From: Nitrospirae bacterium MYbinv3
Lineage (GTDB): Bacteria; Nitrospirota; Thermodesulfovibrionia; Thermodesulfovibrionales; Magnetobacteriaceae
Assembly (NCBI GenBank): GCA_002753395.1
Contig: PEAB01000019.1
Coordinates: 1-47,892 of the forward strand
Direction of reading: 5' to 3'
DNA length: 47,892 nucleotides
Both the position numbers and the translations under genes were made by a program. Shown one piece after another: positions 17,637 to 25,969 of the stretch. The first letter of the stretch is position 1; the number at the start of each line of letters is the position of its first letter. Under the pieces are notes generated by a model, which had not been told where the DNA came from, ran no database searches, and worked only from the letters and a program-made list of their open reading frames with translations.

Positions 17637-18464
17637 TCAATTAGCCTTAGGCCTTGGGACACCTACCTTTACACCTAATTTTTCAAGCTTCTCCGCATTT
17701 GTTGCAGAGAAAACCATTATACTAATCCTTCTGTTTCTTGGATCATAAGGATCAGTCTTTATCAGTAGATCTGTTGCCGCAAAACCGGATACTTTAGCTA
17801 TATTGTCTGGGTTCAATCCAAAACGTTCGAGTTCCTTTCGTGCTGTTGAGGCTCTGTCAGTGGAGAGCTCCCAGTTTGTATATTTAGCAGTCGAGTAATT
17901 GAGAGCATCGGTATGACCTTCAATAGTTACCTTTGAGTCTTTTAAGTCCTTTATGTTCTCTGCTACTATCTGTATTATCCTTTTTGCATCATTGGTCAAC
18001 TCGGATTTTCCTAGAGCAAACATAGGTTTGCCCTCTTTATCCACCAGTTGTATCCGCACGCCACCGTCAACAACATCAATTAGCACTTGGTCTTTAACAT
18101 CAGCGAGTTTTTTACCTATCGCCTTTTCTAACGATTTTGTTAAACCTTCCTTCTGCATGGCGTAATAGCTGCCGGACTGCTTTTCTGACGGCATTAGATC
18201 ACTCCTGGGGAGTTGAGTCTCTAGCACCTCTGCACCCTTGCCCAAGAAGGAAACCCCTAAGTTGTCATACACTGAGACGTTTTGGAAATAGTTTGCCAGC
18301 TTTGCCCGTTTTTCTGGTGAGACCATCGAAAGCAGCCACATCAGTAGAAAAAACGCCATCATAGCCGTAACGAAGTCCGCATACGCCACCTTCCACGACC
18401 CGCCGTGCCCGCCGCCATGCCCGGCTTTTTTGACCTTCTTTATTATAATACTTTGTCCTTTCAT
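17637..18464 (-). CDS. motB: Flagellar motor stator protein MotB
   Basis: Ion-channel and peptidoglycan-anchoring half of the stator. A Lys/Gly/His-rich cytoplasmic start (KKAGHGGGHGGSWK) leads into the single membrane helix YADFVTAMMAFFLLMWLL with the proton-binding Asp30. The plug region follows, then an OmpA-like peptidoglycan-binding domain (VTIEGHTDA, then LSTDRASTARKELE) ending near residue 255. Length 275 is normal. The start overlaps the motA stop by 4 bp (ATGA), so translation is coupled. Sequence around the channel Asp looks H+-type rather than Na+-type, which is an inference. Confidence 0.95.
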   Translation of the reverse strand: MKGQSIIIKKVKKAGHGGGHGGSWKVAYADFVTAMMAFFLLMWLLSMVSPEKRAKLANYFQNVSVYDNLGVSFLGKGAEVLETQLPRSDLMPSEKQSGSYYAMQKEGLTKSLEKAIGKKLADVKDQVLIDVVDGGVRIQLVDKEGKPMFALGKSELTNDAKRIIQIVAENIKDLKDSKVTIEGHTDALNYSTAKYTNWELSTDRASTARKELERFGLNPDNIAKVSGFAATDLLIKTDPYDPRNRRISIMVFSATNAEKLEKLGVKVGVPRPKAN

Positions 18465-19306
18465 TTCCTGTTGGCCTCCTCAAGCTCGGAAAATCCAGGT
18501 CGTTCAGCGCTGGGAATCGCCCTTCTACCTGATTCAACGGCCATCTGTGGTGCAGCGCCGCCAACAAAGGCAACTAGTGCCACCTTTATAACCTGAAAAT
18601 ACACCTCGTCTTCTTTGGCCCTGAGTTCCATATTAGCAGCGATAGGTCCAACAAAGCCGTAACACAAGAGAACCCCTAAGAAGGTACCTACCAGCGCTGC
18701 TCCTATGCTATGGCCTAAAACAGCGGGCGGCTCATTGATCTTTCCCATTGTTAGAACAACACCCATAACTGCCGCTACTATCCCAAACCCTGGAAGGGCG
18801 TCAGCCATCTTCTGAATACTCATCGACGGCAGCATCTCCTCGTGTGAGCGAGCCTCTATGTCTGTTGATAAGAGTTCGTCGAGCTCATGAGTAGGCATAC
18901 TGGTAGTTATTATCACCTTTAGGTTATCACATATGAAGCCCAGGGCGCCCTTATTTGCAAACACGCTCTTATACTTCATAAATATAGCGCTCTTACTAGG
19001 ATCTTCAACATCCTGCTCAATAGAGATCAGCCCCTCCTTTCTCACCTTTGAGAAGATAAGAAACAGGAGCGCTAGTAGCTCAAGATAGGCCTCTTTCGTC
19101 GCTGAAGCGCTAAACATAGTCTTTAACTTTTCTAACGTAAGGTGTATAACCTTTTTGGGTGAGGCAACTACAAACGAGCCAACGGCAGCACCTCCAATTA
19201 TAAAAAACTCTGCTGGATTCACTAACAACGCCAGATTGCCGTGCTCCATCAAGTACCCCCCAATCACGGCTGTCATAACTATTACCATGCCTGCTATTAT
19301 TGTCAT
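18461..19306 (-). CDS. motA: Flagellar motor stator protein MotA
   Basis: Four-helix stator subunit: helices near residues 1-20, 31-48, about 150-175 (PGFGIVAAVMGVVLTMG) and about 195-215 (ALVGTFLGVLLCYGFVGPIA). The cytoplasmic loop carries charged residues of the type that contact FliG (KVRKEGLISIEQDVEDP). Length 281 is normal. Forms the ion channel with MotB, encoded directly downstream with a 4-bp overlap. Upstream 200 bp before the PilZ gene is AT-rich and probably contains the promoter, though no box is clear. Confidence 0.95.
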   Translation of the reverse strand: MTIIAGMVIVMTAVIGGYLMEHGNLALLVNPAEFFIIGGAAVGSFVVASPKKVIHLTLEKLKTMFSASATKEAYLELLALLFLIFSKVRKEGLISIEQDVEDPSKSAIFMKYKSVFANKGALGFICDNLKVIITTSMPTHELDELLSTDIEARSHEEMLPSMSIQKMADALPGFGIVAAVMGVVLTMGKINEPPAVLGHSIGAALVGTFLGVLLCYGFVGPIAANMELRAKEDEVYFQVIKVALVAFVGGAAPQMAVESGRRAIPSAERPGFSELEEANRK

Positions 19307-19508
19307 CTATATTATTCTGTCCATTTCTCCTTGAATTATCAGGTTCAATATAAACCGTTGCCTTACTATTACTTTATTTATTCTTTTATGAAATATAGCT
19401 CTTACGAAATGCGAGTCGTCATACTCTTGTGCTTATACTAGACATATAAAACATACTATTTCTTACTTTCTCCACATTATAAGATCTTTACATGCTGGTT
19501 CTTACACA

Positions 19509-20303
19509 TTAGTGTGTTCTTTGTCTTCTTAAAATCTCTCGCTCTCTTTTCAAGGTGTACTGTATCAGTTCATCCTTTACATCTTCTTCCATGTCAACAA
19601 ACGCTATACCGATCTCATAAGCCGGCATATCCTTCAACTCATAAGCAGGGGGCAGCCCTACCTCTTTTACCCTGACAACTATACCATAGACAACGATCCC
19701 CACTGGTGGTGAAGTCTGTAGCAGCAACTTTACCTCTACGCAATCTCTTACCTTAAATCTCTCTTTAACGTTAAGACTAACACCTGCTGCACTAAGGTTT
19801 AATCGTGTCTCTTCTGCATTCATCAAGCCCTCTTTACCTAGCGTAAGCATGTCAAGTATCATACTTAACTTCGTGCTTATCTCAACAAGCATCTTCCACA
19901 GTAGAGGGTTTATTGTCTCATCGGGGACGTCAATAGCAAACTTTCGCAGGGATGTCAGTTCAACACCTCTTTCAGAAATAACCTTAGCTCTTTTTATGTA
20001 TATACCCTCATCTATTTTTTGTATTATTACAGGCATGACATCTTCGACATGAAAAGAACCTCTCTCTTCAGAGGTTACATACCTCATAGAGATTTTATCA
20101 CCTTCGACATCTTTTATTTCTGCAAGGTAACCTTCCCTCTCAAACACAAAAAAAACACTCTGCCCTTTAAACACCTTTGTAGGCACATGTTCTCTCTGAC
20201 GTACTACGATGTCCACATCACTTAGTGACAACACCTCTGTCTTGTACTGCTCGCATCTATTTTGATACTTACAGAATATAATATCACCTATCTTAAGCGG
20301 CAT
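19509..20303 (-). CDS. PilZ-domain protein, possible c-di-GMP-responsive motility regulator
   Basis: 264 residues. An N-terminal beta-rich domain (about 1-115) of the YcgR/PilZN type is followed by a helical segment (NPLLWKMLVEISTKLSMILDML) and a C-terminal PilZ-like barrel with the NLSAAGVSL motif corresponding to D/NxSxxG. The partner RxxxR motif is not obvious: only SLRKFAID occurs at the expected side, so cyclic-di-GMP binding is uncertain. Location between motAB and fliS-fliD-flaG-flagellin suggests a brake or regulator acting on the motor or flagellar assembly. It is separated by about 130 bp from fliS and by 200 bp from motA, so it may have its own promoter. Confidence 0.75.
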   Translation of the reverse strand: MPLKIGDIIFCKYQNRCEQYKTEVLSLSDVDIVVRQREHVPTKVFKGQSVFFVFEREGYLAEIKDVEGDKISMRYVTSEERGSFHVEDVMPVIIQKIDEGIYIKRAKVISERGVELTSLRKFAIDVPDETINPLLWKMLVEISTKLSMILDMLTLGKEGLMNAEETRLNLSAAGVSLNVKERFKVRDCVEVKLLLQTSPPVGIVVYGIVVRVKEVGLPPAYELKDMPAYEIGIAFVDMEEDVKDELIQYTLKREREILRRQRTH

Positions 20304-20434
20304 AATAGAGCTTTCTACTCACTTTCTCGTTCTAATTAAATATCTAACTGCCACGAACACAACAACGATGCTATGTTACCACATCCCTCTATATAAGTCA
20401 ATCCTGCCTCAGTGTTTGTGCTATAAATCTATAA

Positions 20435-20857
20435 TCAGCAGGTCTTTGCTGCAATCTGCTGTCTTGCGATCTCAGTAGCCGGCACAGTGGTTTTGATCTC
20501 AAACCAGGCGCTTCTAATGGTCTTTAGTAGCTCCTGAATGTGATATATCTTATCGATAGAATCTGATGCGTTTGCTCTAGTAAGCTCAATCAACATATAG
20601 GTATAGAGGTCTTGCAGGTTTAAGGCTACCTCGCCTCCATCTTCAATATTTAGAGAGAAAAGAAGCTCCTCAATAATCATCCTGCTCCGATTTAAATACT
20701 GAATCTTCTGTACCTTGTCCTTCTTGTTTATTGCCGTAACAGCTTTGTTCAGGAAGCTAATAGCTCCATCATAGAGTTTGATTATGAGATCGAGTGGCGT
20801 TAGGTTACTTATATCCATACTGATATAAGCCGCTTGTGCGTAAGTCGTATTTGTCAT
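20435..20857 (-). CDS. fliS: Flagellar export chaperone FliS
   Basis: Cytoplasmic helical chaperone that keeps flagellin unfolded before export. FliS features: the TYAQAAY start, the LTPLDLIIKLYDGAISFLNKA helix and LNIEDGGEVALNLQDLYTYM, a family signature. Length 140 is normal. AAGGAGG lies 7 bases before the ATG and just after the fliD stop, 11 bp away, so it is cotranscribed with fliD. Partner flagellin is encoded at 22730-23740. Confidence 0.95.
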   Translation of the reverse strand: MTNTTYAQAAYISMDISNLTPLDLIIKLYDGAISFLNKAVTAINKKDKVQKIQYLNRSRMIIEELLFSLNIEDGGEVALNLQDLYTYMLIELTRANASDSIDKIYHIQELLKTIRSAWFEIKTTVPATEIARQQIAAKTC

Positions 20858-20868
20858 TATTTTCCTCC

Positions 20869-22194
20869 TTAATTACTCGAATTGTTTGATAGCTGGTTTT
20901 GCATACTTGTACTTTGATTTTGTAAAGCCGCAATGGTTGCCTCCATAGCGGCAAACTTCTTAACATAAGACTCTCGTGTCTTCTCAAGCGAAGCTGTCAA
21001 CCTTGAGGCATCCTCGTCTATCCTCTTAATGTTTCTATTGATTGTTTCTTTTCTAGCTGGTATCAGATCTATAATGACATTCTTTAAGGTAGTATCGAAA
21101 CTCGAACTCAACTGATCCATCATGCTATAAAAGCCACCTTGATCTGCTGCTACCGAACTGTCTAACTTTGATGATTCTACCTGCATCACACCATACTTGT
21201 CATGACTGATACCAAATCGCGCAAGCGACGCCCCCCCGTAAAGGTTTGTTGTAACATTCTCTAATTGCGACTTAATAGCTCTCACCGTACGATCATGCTC
21301 AAGAGGTTTACCATCCGCCGTAAGCTCCTTTATCTTGGACACTGCCGCATTATAGGAATCAACGAATGTCTTTATGTTTGCAGATTCTGACATAGAACCC
21401 TGTGAAACCGAAAGCTGAACCGTCTGACCAGGAGCGGCCTTTTTTAAGTCAATGGTCAATCCGCTTATTGTGTCTGTTAACGTGTTTGACTTACTGGTAA
21501 CGCTTAGCCCGTCAATTTTCACAGCAGCATCCTGCCCCTTCTGTATAACAGACATGTAACCCACACCAAACTCAGCATCAAAATTTAGATCAGTCAGGCT
21601 CTGACCTGTTGGACCCAGATCATTTCCAACGATAGTCACTGCACCTGAGGCCCCGGAGTCCTTTGCTGTTACCACCAACCTGTATCCAGAACTATCTTTT
21701 ATAATCGATGCGCGAATACCAACACCAGAACTGTTTATCGCATCCTTTATACCCGTTAAGGTGTTATTCTTATAGTTTATGTCTATCGTCGCCGTATTAG
21801 CTCCCGAGCGAACAGTAAGCGTCCCAGTCTTGAAGACCTCTTTATCGCTGCTATAAACCTTTGAGCTGATCTTTTGATCCTGGGCCAATTGCGTAACCTC
21901 TATGCTGTAGTTTCCCGCTGAGGCCTTTACCCCGGCTGTCCCCTTCAATACGGTCTCGTCTGAAGAAGTTACCGTAAAGGATGCTATGTTTCGTGACTTC
22001 AGCCCCTGCACCGCCGTCCTAAGAGTAGATATGGCTGATGACACCTCTCCATAGGAGCTTATCTCATTTTGATAGTCGCTCTTCTTCTGATTTAACTTAT
22101 CAAGCGGTTTCTGATCGATAGCCATCAGCTTATCGATTATATCGGCTGTATTTATACCAGAGTATGCTCCAGTAGTTGTCGTTACTGTAGACAT
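20869..22194 (-). CDS. fliD: Flagellar filament cap protein FliD
   Basis: Hook-associated protein 2, which caps the filament and helps flagellin fold as it emerges. N-terminal part shows GINTADIIDKLMAIDQKPLDKL, central FliD domains follow (AQDQKISSKVY, then the domain with GLTIDLKKAAPGQTVQLSVS) and the C-terminal coiled coil ends MEATIAALQNQSTSM, a typical FliD finish. Length 441 is normal. AAGGAGG, which lies inside the last codons of flaG, precedes the ATG by 5 bases; flaG stop and fliD start abut. Role and location are well supported. Confidence 0.95.
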   Translation of the reverse strand: MSTVTTTTGAYSGINTADIIDKLMAIDQKPLDKLNQKKSDYQNEISSYGEVSSAISTLRTAVQGLKSRNIASFTVTSSDETVLKGTAGVKASAGNYSIEVTQLAQDQKISSKVYSSDKEVFKTGTLTVRSGANTATIDINYKNNTLTGIKDAINSSGVGIRASIIKDSSGYRLVVTAKDSGASGAVTIVGNDLGPTGQSLTDLNFDAEFGVGYMSVIQKGQDAAVKIDGLSVTSKSNTLTDTISGLTIDLKKAAPGQTVQLSVSQGSMSESANIKTFVDSYNAAVSKIKELTADGKPLEHDRTVRAIKSQLENVTTNLYGGASLARFGISHDKYGVMQVESSKLDSSVAADQGGFYSMMDQLSSSFDTTLKNVIIDLIPARKETINRNIKRIDEDASRLTASLEKTRESYVKKFAAMEATIAALQNQSTSMQNQLSNNSSN

Positions 22195-22629
22195 TTAAAC
22201 CTCCTTATGAAATACCTTCTTATAAACTTCTTCCAAACGACGCACCGATTTTTTATAATCATCTGGCGGTATCTGCTTTAAGAGTTTTCCTTCAGCATCC
22301 ACCACCTTAATCACTATTTTGTCATCATCATCGATCTCAAAGTACGCCTTATTTTGCTGCTTATCACCCGCACCTTTTACATCGCCTTCCTTACTTATAT
22401 AGCCTTTTACGTCTTCAACATGACTTTTATCATTATTACCAGAAACCACTCCCACCTGGTCAACGATGCTGTCAACATCACGTCCCTTTGTGCTACGCTC
22501 AGCATCTACAGCAACACTGCTACTGCCCCACTGCTTCAAGCCCCCCCCTTGCGTTTCGTACCCGCTGCTTGAAGTCTCTACCTTCATTGTCATGCCCACC
22601 GGCATCACCTGAGCTACCGCATTAATCAT
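22195..22629 (-). CDS. flaG: FlaG family flagellar protein
   Basis: C-terminal domain has the FlaG pattern: YFEIDDDDKIVIKVVDAEG, then KLLKQIPPDDY and a terminal helix. FlaG affects filament length in several bacteria. The first 60 residues are Ser/Gly-rich and low in complexity. Start set at ATG 22629, which has GAGAGGTGA upstream; a TTG two codons earlier is also in frame. Sits between flagellin and fliD, the usual location, and its end provides the fliD ribosome binding site. Confidence 0.88.
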   Translation of the reverse strand: MINAVAQVMPVGMTMKVETSSSGYETQGGGLKQWGSSSVAVDAERSTKGRDVDSIVDQVGVVSGNNDKSHVEDVKGYISKEGDVKGAGDKQQNKAYFEIDDDDKIVIKVVDAEGKLLKQIPPDDYKKSVRRLEEVYKKVFHKEV

Positions 22630-22673
22630 TATCAATCACCTCTCTCTCTTTCCTATAATGACCAGCTTAATGA

Positions 22674-22711
22674 GAGAATAGGAGAGGACGATGTTGCCCT
22701 CTCCATTTCTC
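22674..22711 (-). terminator. Stem-loop between flagellin and flaG
   Basis: Arms GAGAATAGGAGAGG (22674-22687) and CCTCTCCATTTCTC (22698-22711) pair with 2 mismatches in 14 around a 10-base loop, just after the flagellin stop codon. No T-run follows, so it may be a partial terminator or an mRNA-stabilising hairpin that lets flagellin be made in excess over flaG-fliD-fliS. Confidence 0.5.
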
Positions 22712-22729
22712 ATAATACTGTAACAGTTT

Positions 22730-23740
22730 TTACCTTAATAGGGCAAGTATATTCTGCTGTTGGCTATTAGCCTGAGCAAGAACCGATATCCCAGACTGTT
22801 GCAGTATCATTCCCTTTGTCATATTTGCCGTCTCAGCAGCGAAGTCGGCATCCATTATCCTGGACCTTGCACTGTATGTTGTCTCGATTACGTTTTCAAC
22901 GTTGCGCACAATAGCTTCCATCTGATTGGCTCTTGCACCCATCTTTGCCTTCTCTGACAGAACATAATTCAATGCACCATCGACAATGGCTATAGCGTTA
23001 GACGCCATCGATGAAAAACCGCTTGTTTGCGTCGAATCGTTAACCCTAAGTGCGGCAGAGCCCGTATAGGTGATCTTTGCACTTGCGGTATAACTCCACG
23101 TCGGAGCTGCGCCACTACTGACTGTAAAGGTGGCGTCGCCAGCAAGATTTACACCAGACGTAGTGGCCGTGTGTATGTCTTTCAGATACGACAAGGCACC
23201 GTTTTTGCCTGTGGCTGTAAAGATGTTACCACCAAGATTATCGGTATTCATCGATCCAATTATCATCCTTACCGAAGCATCGCTGGCAGCGTAACTTACA
23301 TGCAAGGCCGAACTGAACGTACCAGCCAAAAGCCTCTTATCGTTAAACTTCGTCTGCTCTGAGATCCTGCCGACTTCCTCGATAAGAGCGTCTACTTCCT
23401 TCTGCATATACGCTACATCCGTAATACCGTACTGACCACTCATTGCCTGAACTGCAAGCTCTCTGACTCTGTGCAGGTTATTGGTTATTTCGTCCATCGC
23501 GCCCTCTGCGGTCTGGGCTATCGAAAGACCATCATTTGCGTTTCTTACTGACACCGTTAGACCACGTGTCTGAGTCGTCATTCTTGTTGCAATCGCCAAA
23601 CCTGCTGCATCGTCCTTGGCCGAGTTAATCCTGTAACCTGAGGACAACCTCTGCATAGCCTGCTGCAAAGCCGGCTGCGTCTGCCTCAGATTCCTCTGAG
23701 CTGTTAGAGACATAACGTTTGTTTGAACTGAAAATGCCAT
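22730..23740 (-). CDS. fliC: Flagellin
   Basis: Filament subunit of 336 residues. The N-terminal D0/D1 region shows QTNVMSLTAQRNL, RLSSGYRINSAKDDAAGLAI and NDGLSIAQTAEGAMDEI; the C-terminal D1/D0 region shows GARANQMEAIVRNVEN, then DADFAAETANMTKGMILQQ and ANSQQQNILALLR. Between them is a short variable domain (about 150-240), Ser/Thr/Ala-rich and so a candidate for O-glycosylation. GGAGG lies 8 bases before the ATG. A 284-bp upstream gap probably carries the promoter, but no good sigma-28 or sigma-54 site was found. Only one flagellin gene is present in the window. Confidence 0.97.
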   Translation of the reverse strand: MAFSVQTNVMSLTAQRNLRQTQPALQQAMQRLSSGYRINSAKDDAAGLAIATRMTTQTRGLTVSVRNANDGLSIAQTAEGAMDEITNNLHRVRELAVQAMSGQYGITDVAYMQKEVDALIEEVGRISEQTKFNDKRLLAGTFSSALHVSYAASDASVRMIIGSMNTDNLGGNIFTATGKNGALSYLKDIHTATTSGVNLAGDATFTVSSGAAPTWSYTASAKITYTGSAALRVNDSTQTSGFSSMASNAIAIVDGALNYVLSEKAKMGARANQMEAIVRNVENVIETTYSARSRIMDADFAAETANMTKGMILQQSGISVLAQANSQQQNILALLR

Positions 23741-24024
23741 TTTCTTACCTCCATGTAAATTTGATAGTATTTCATTATATAGCTTCCCGCTATTCCTTTA
23801 ATTCAGGTCTTGTACCTTAACCCCTTACATTCAGGGCTTTCTGCTCTTCCTTCCACACCCCCTTCTTTGGCATCGTTTTCTTGACCTTCATATTAGCCTC
23901 TGTCCATCACTCTTTGGTTATATTATCGGTTATCTGTTACAAAACTTTAACCACTGCATTTAATTCTTTTCATACACAGTACAACCACATAGCACTTCTG
24001 TGTATGTTTACAGGCACTTAAAGG

Positions 24025-25194
24025 TCAACTATGCCTTCTGGCAACACTTGTTATGATATCAGACAGACAGACGAGCAACTTTTTCTTTTCATAACCCAAC
24101 ATCACCATCTTCCTCAAAGCCTCTTTAGAGCTTATAAACGTCACATTCTTTTCAAAGATTCCCTTGTCGTTCAGTGGATTATAGACAATACATAACTTGT
24201 TATAGTCTGCGGCAAACCCAAGGGTTGACAGATAGGAGGGCGATATTATTATGTCAGAGATCATCAACAGGTTACCCTTAGCGTCAGACTCCATCACAAA
24301 GGAGCGCCCCTTGACCTTCTTAATATCATCAATAAAGAGATCGTTTATTATCTCCTCTTCGGATAATTCCCTTATGACAAACTTTCTCTTCAAGAAAAAC
24401 AACGTCTTAGGTATATTCATCGGCCCTATAACCTCAAGGATGTCTTTGACACAAAACCGCAGCCGCGGATGATTTATAACCAGGATGGCCAGCTCCTCTT
24501 TGGGTACCTCGACAATGGGATCTAGTAAAAAGTCCAGATACTTATCCTCCACGGTGTTAACGAAATATGTCTCCATATCGTAGTTAAGGACAAATGCCTT
24601 GTCTAGGTCAAACCCATACTCTTTTAAAAACTCCTTCTCATACTCTTCCTTTATGATCAGATAATCAATCACGGTCAGAAATATGGGCGGCGTCTGGATC
24701 ACAGGAAAGACCTGTAGACCTATGATTGGTATTTTATTGTCCTTGGCATAGAAGCACACAGTTGAGTAAAAGATATCACTATCGTTAAGCGGCGGTATCT
24801 CTATCGAGGGTATCGGCAGCAAAACCATATTGTAAGCGGAAAGATCTACCTCGGGATATGTAAAGCTGGCGATATGCCCCCTGAAATCGTCAAACGCCGT
24901 TACCTTGTACAGTTTCAAGTCGGTCTGAGGCAGATACATGTCATAGGTGAGCTTTATAAACGTATTCACTAATGAGGGGATGTGATGGTAGTTCAAGGGT
25001 TGATTGCTCACATGTATTACCCTGGTAGACTTTACTTCTTTCAACACATCACTAGCGAAATTGAATACTGATTTGCTATACGTAATTATATCGATTGTAT
25101 GCCCTTTAACAGCAAGGGTCTTGGCAACAAAGATGAGCCTCCCGTTTGTAGCCTGCATCTCTCCTTCACCAAGCGGTATAAGCATTTTTGACAT
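24025..25194 (-). CDS. Uncharacterised protein, possible GT-B-fold glycosyltransferase
   Basis: Not confidently recognised. The start (ATNGRLIFVAKTLAVKGHTIDIITYS) resembles the first Rossmann unit of GT-B glycosyltransferases, where an alanine/glycine-rich loop is followed by a helix and a GHxVxxxT strand. The C-terminal half has DIIISPSYLSTLGFAADYNKLCIVYNP, reminiscent of the second GT-B unit that binds a nucleotide sugar, but the usual E-x7-E motif is not visible. No signal peptide or membrane helix. It lies 18 bp downstream of the helical-repeat gene and about 285 bp upstream of flagellin, all on one strand, which suggests flagellin glycosylation or another flagellar role. That role is inference from position. 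Confidence 0.6.
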   Translation of the reverse strand: MSKMLIPLGEGEMQATNGRLIFVAKTLAVKGHTIDIITYSKSVFNFASDVLKEVKSTRVIHVSNQPLNYHHIPSLVNTFIKLTYDMYLPQTDLKLYKVTAFDDFRGHIASFTYPEVDLSAYNMVLLPIPSIEIPPLNDSDIFYSTVCFYAKDNKIPIIGLQVFPVIQTPPIFLTVIDYLIIKEEYEKEFLKEYGFDLDKAFVLNYDMETYFVNTVEDKYLDFLLDPIVEVPKEELAILVINHPRLRFCVKDILEVIGPMNIPKTLFFLKRKFVIRELSEEEIINDLFIDDIKKVKGRSFVMESDAKGNLLMISDIIISPSYLSTLGFAADYNKLCIVYNPLNDKGIFEKNVTFISSKEALRKMVMLGYEKKKLLVCLSDIITSVARRHS

Positions 25195-25212
25195 AGAGCT
25201 AAAGTTCCTTTA

Positions 25213-25776
25213 TCAATTAGATGTTTGGTCAATGGCACGCATAACATTCAAAGCGCTTTCGATATACTGCCCTGACGTAATCTCTTTCATTCTTATCAAC
25301 GTGTTTTCAATAACCTCAATGACCTTGTCATGATTTTGGGTATTGGTATAGGCGATGTGAAGATAGACGTTCAGCATCTCATTAATGGCGGCATCGTTTA
25401 CGAATTCATAATCGTAGCTGTCTGTATCTGGCAGATCAACCGAGATCAGGTACCCTATAATAGATGTCAACATGTCGCCATACTTGTGCAGTACCTTAAA
25501 AATAAGGGTGTTTAGAAAGAGGAAGTCCGAGTAGAATTTCTTTAGCTTTAGCCCTTCGCCTATATAGTACATCGCCTTTGCATAATCCCCTTCCTCGATG
25601 GTAAACCTTGCCGATAGAGCAAGAATCCTGAGGTAGGTGTTATTTTCTGCCACCTTATCCTCTGCCGGCACCTGCGACAGTGCTGTTTTTAATGACGACA
25701 CGGCATCGTTTCTCTGCTCCTGCCTTAGATAGACAATAGTCGTCTCTAAATTCGCCTCATAGTCCTTCTGCACCAT
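25213..25776 (-). CDS. Helical-repeat (TPR-like) protein
   Basis: About 187 residues of amphipathic helices resembling tetratricopeptide units, for example NTYLRILALSARFTIEEGDY, where AKAMYYIGEGLKL makes the second helix of a pair, and LNVYLHIAYTNTQNHDKVIEVIENTL. Such proteins act as scaffolds. Start set at ATG 25776, since AAGGAG lies 8 bases upstream; a GTG three codons earlier overlaps that site. Cotranscribed with the possible glycosyltransferase downstream. No family name can be given. Confidence 0.65.
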   Translation of the reverse strand: MVQKDYEANLETTIVYLRQEQRNDAVSSLKTALSQVPAEDKVAENNTYLRILALSARFTIEEGDYAKAMYYIGEGLKLKKFYSDFLFLNTLIFKVLHKYGDMLTSIIGYLISVDLPDTDSYDYEFVNDAAINEMLNVYLHIAYTNTQNHDKVIEVIENTLIRMKEITSGQYIESALNVMRAIDQTSN

Positions 25777-25844
25777 AACAAACACTCCTTATATATAAAT
25801 TGATATCCCTTATTATTATAAACATGTCGGCGTTTTTTTGTTCA

Positions 25845-25925
25845 AATATTTGTCAAAACTGCATAGATTCCTGCTTTCGTAGGAATGACATAATTTCCCG
25901 CGACTTTTATATGCACCCGCAAGAA
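25845..25925. repeat. Palindromic intergenic repeat (TTCCTGCTTTCG type)
   Basis: Contains ATTCCTGCTTTCGTAGGAAT, a perfect short hairpin, then AATTTCCCGCGACTTTTAT and a GCACCC end. Its reverse complement matches the interior of 7740-7840 and the hairpin recurs near 30045-30065, so it is a dispersed unit. Confidence 0.6.
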
Positions 25926-25933
25926 AAATGATG

Positions 25934-25963
25934 TTGACAGGAACACTCAGTTGCCCTTAGTAT
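25934..25963 (+). promoter_or_regulatory. Candidate sigma-70-type promoter before the Rpn gene
   Basis: TTGACA (25934-25939), then 18 bases and TAGTAT (25958-25963). The ATG at 25970 is so close to the -10 box that the transcript would be leaderless or nearly so; no ribosome binding site is seen. Candidate only. Confidence 0.35.
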
Positions 25964-25969
25964 ATAACC

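Noticed and set aside
23895-23925. TGGCATCG...TTGAC as a sigma-54 promoter
   Set aside because: Spacing does not fit and it points away from flagellin with no gene on that strand.
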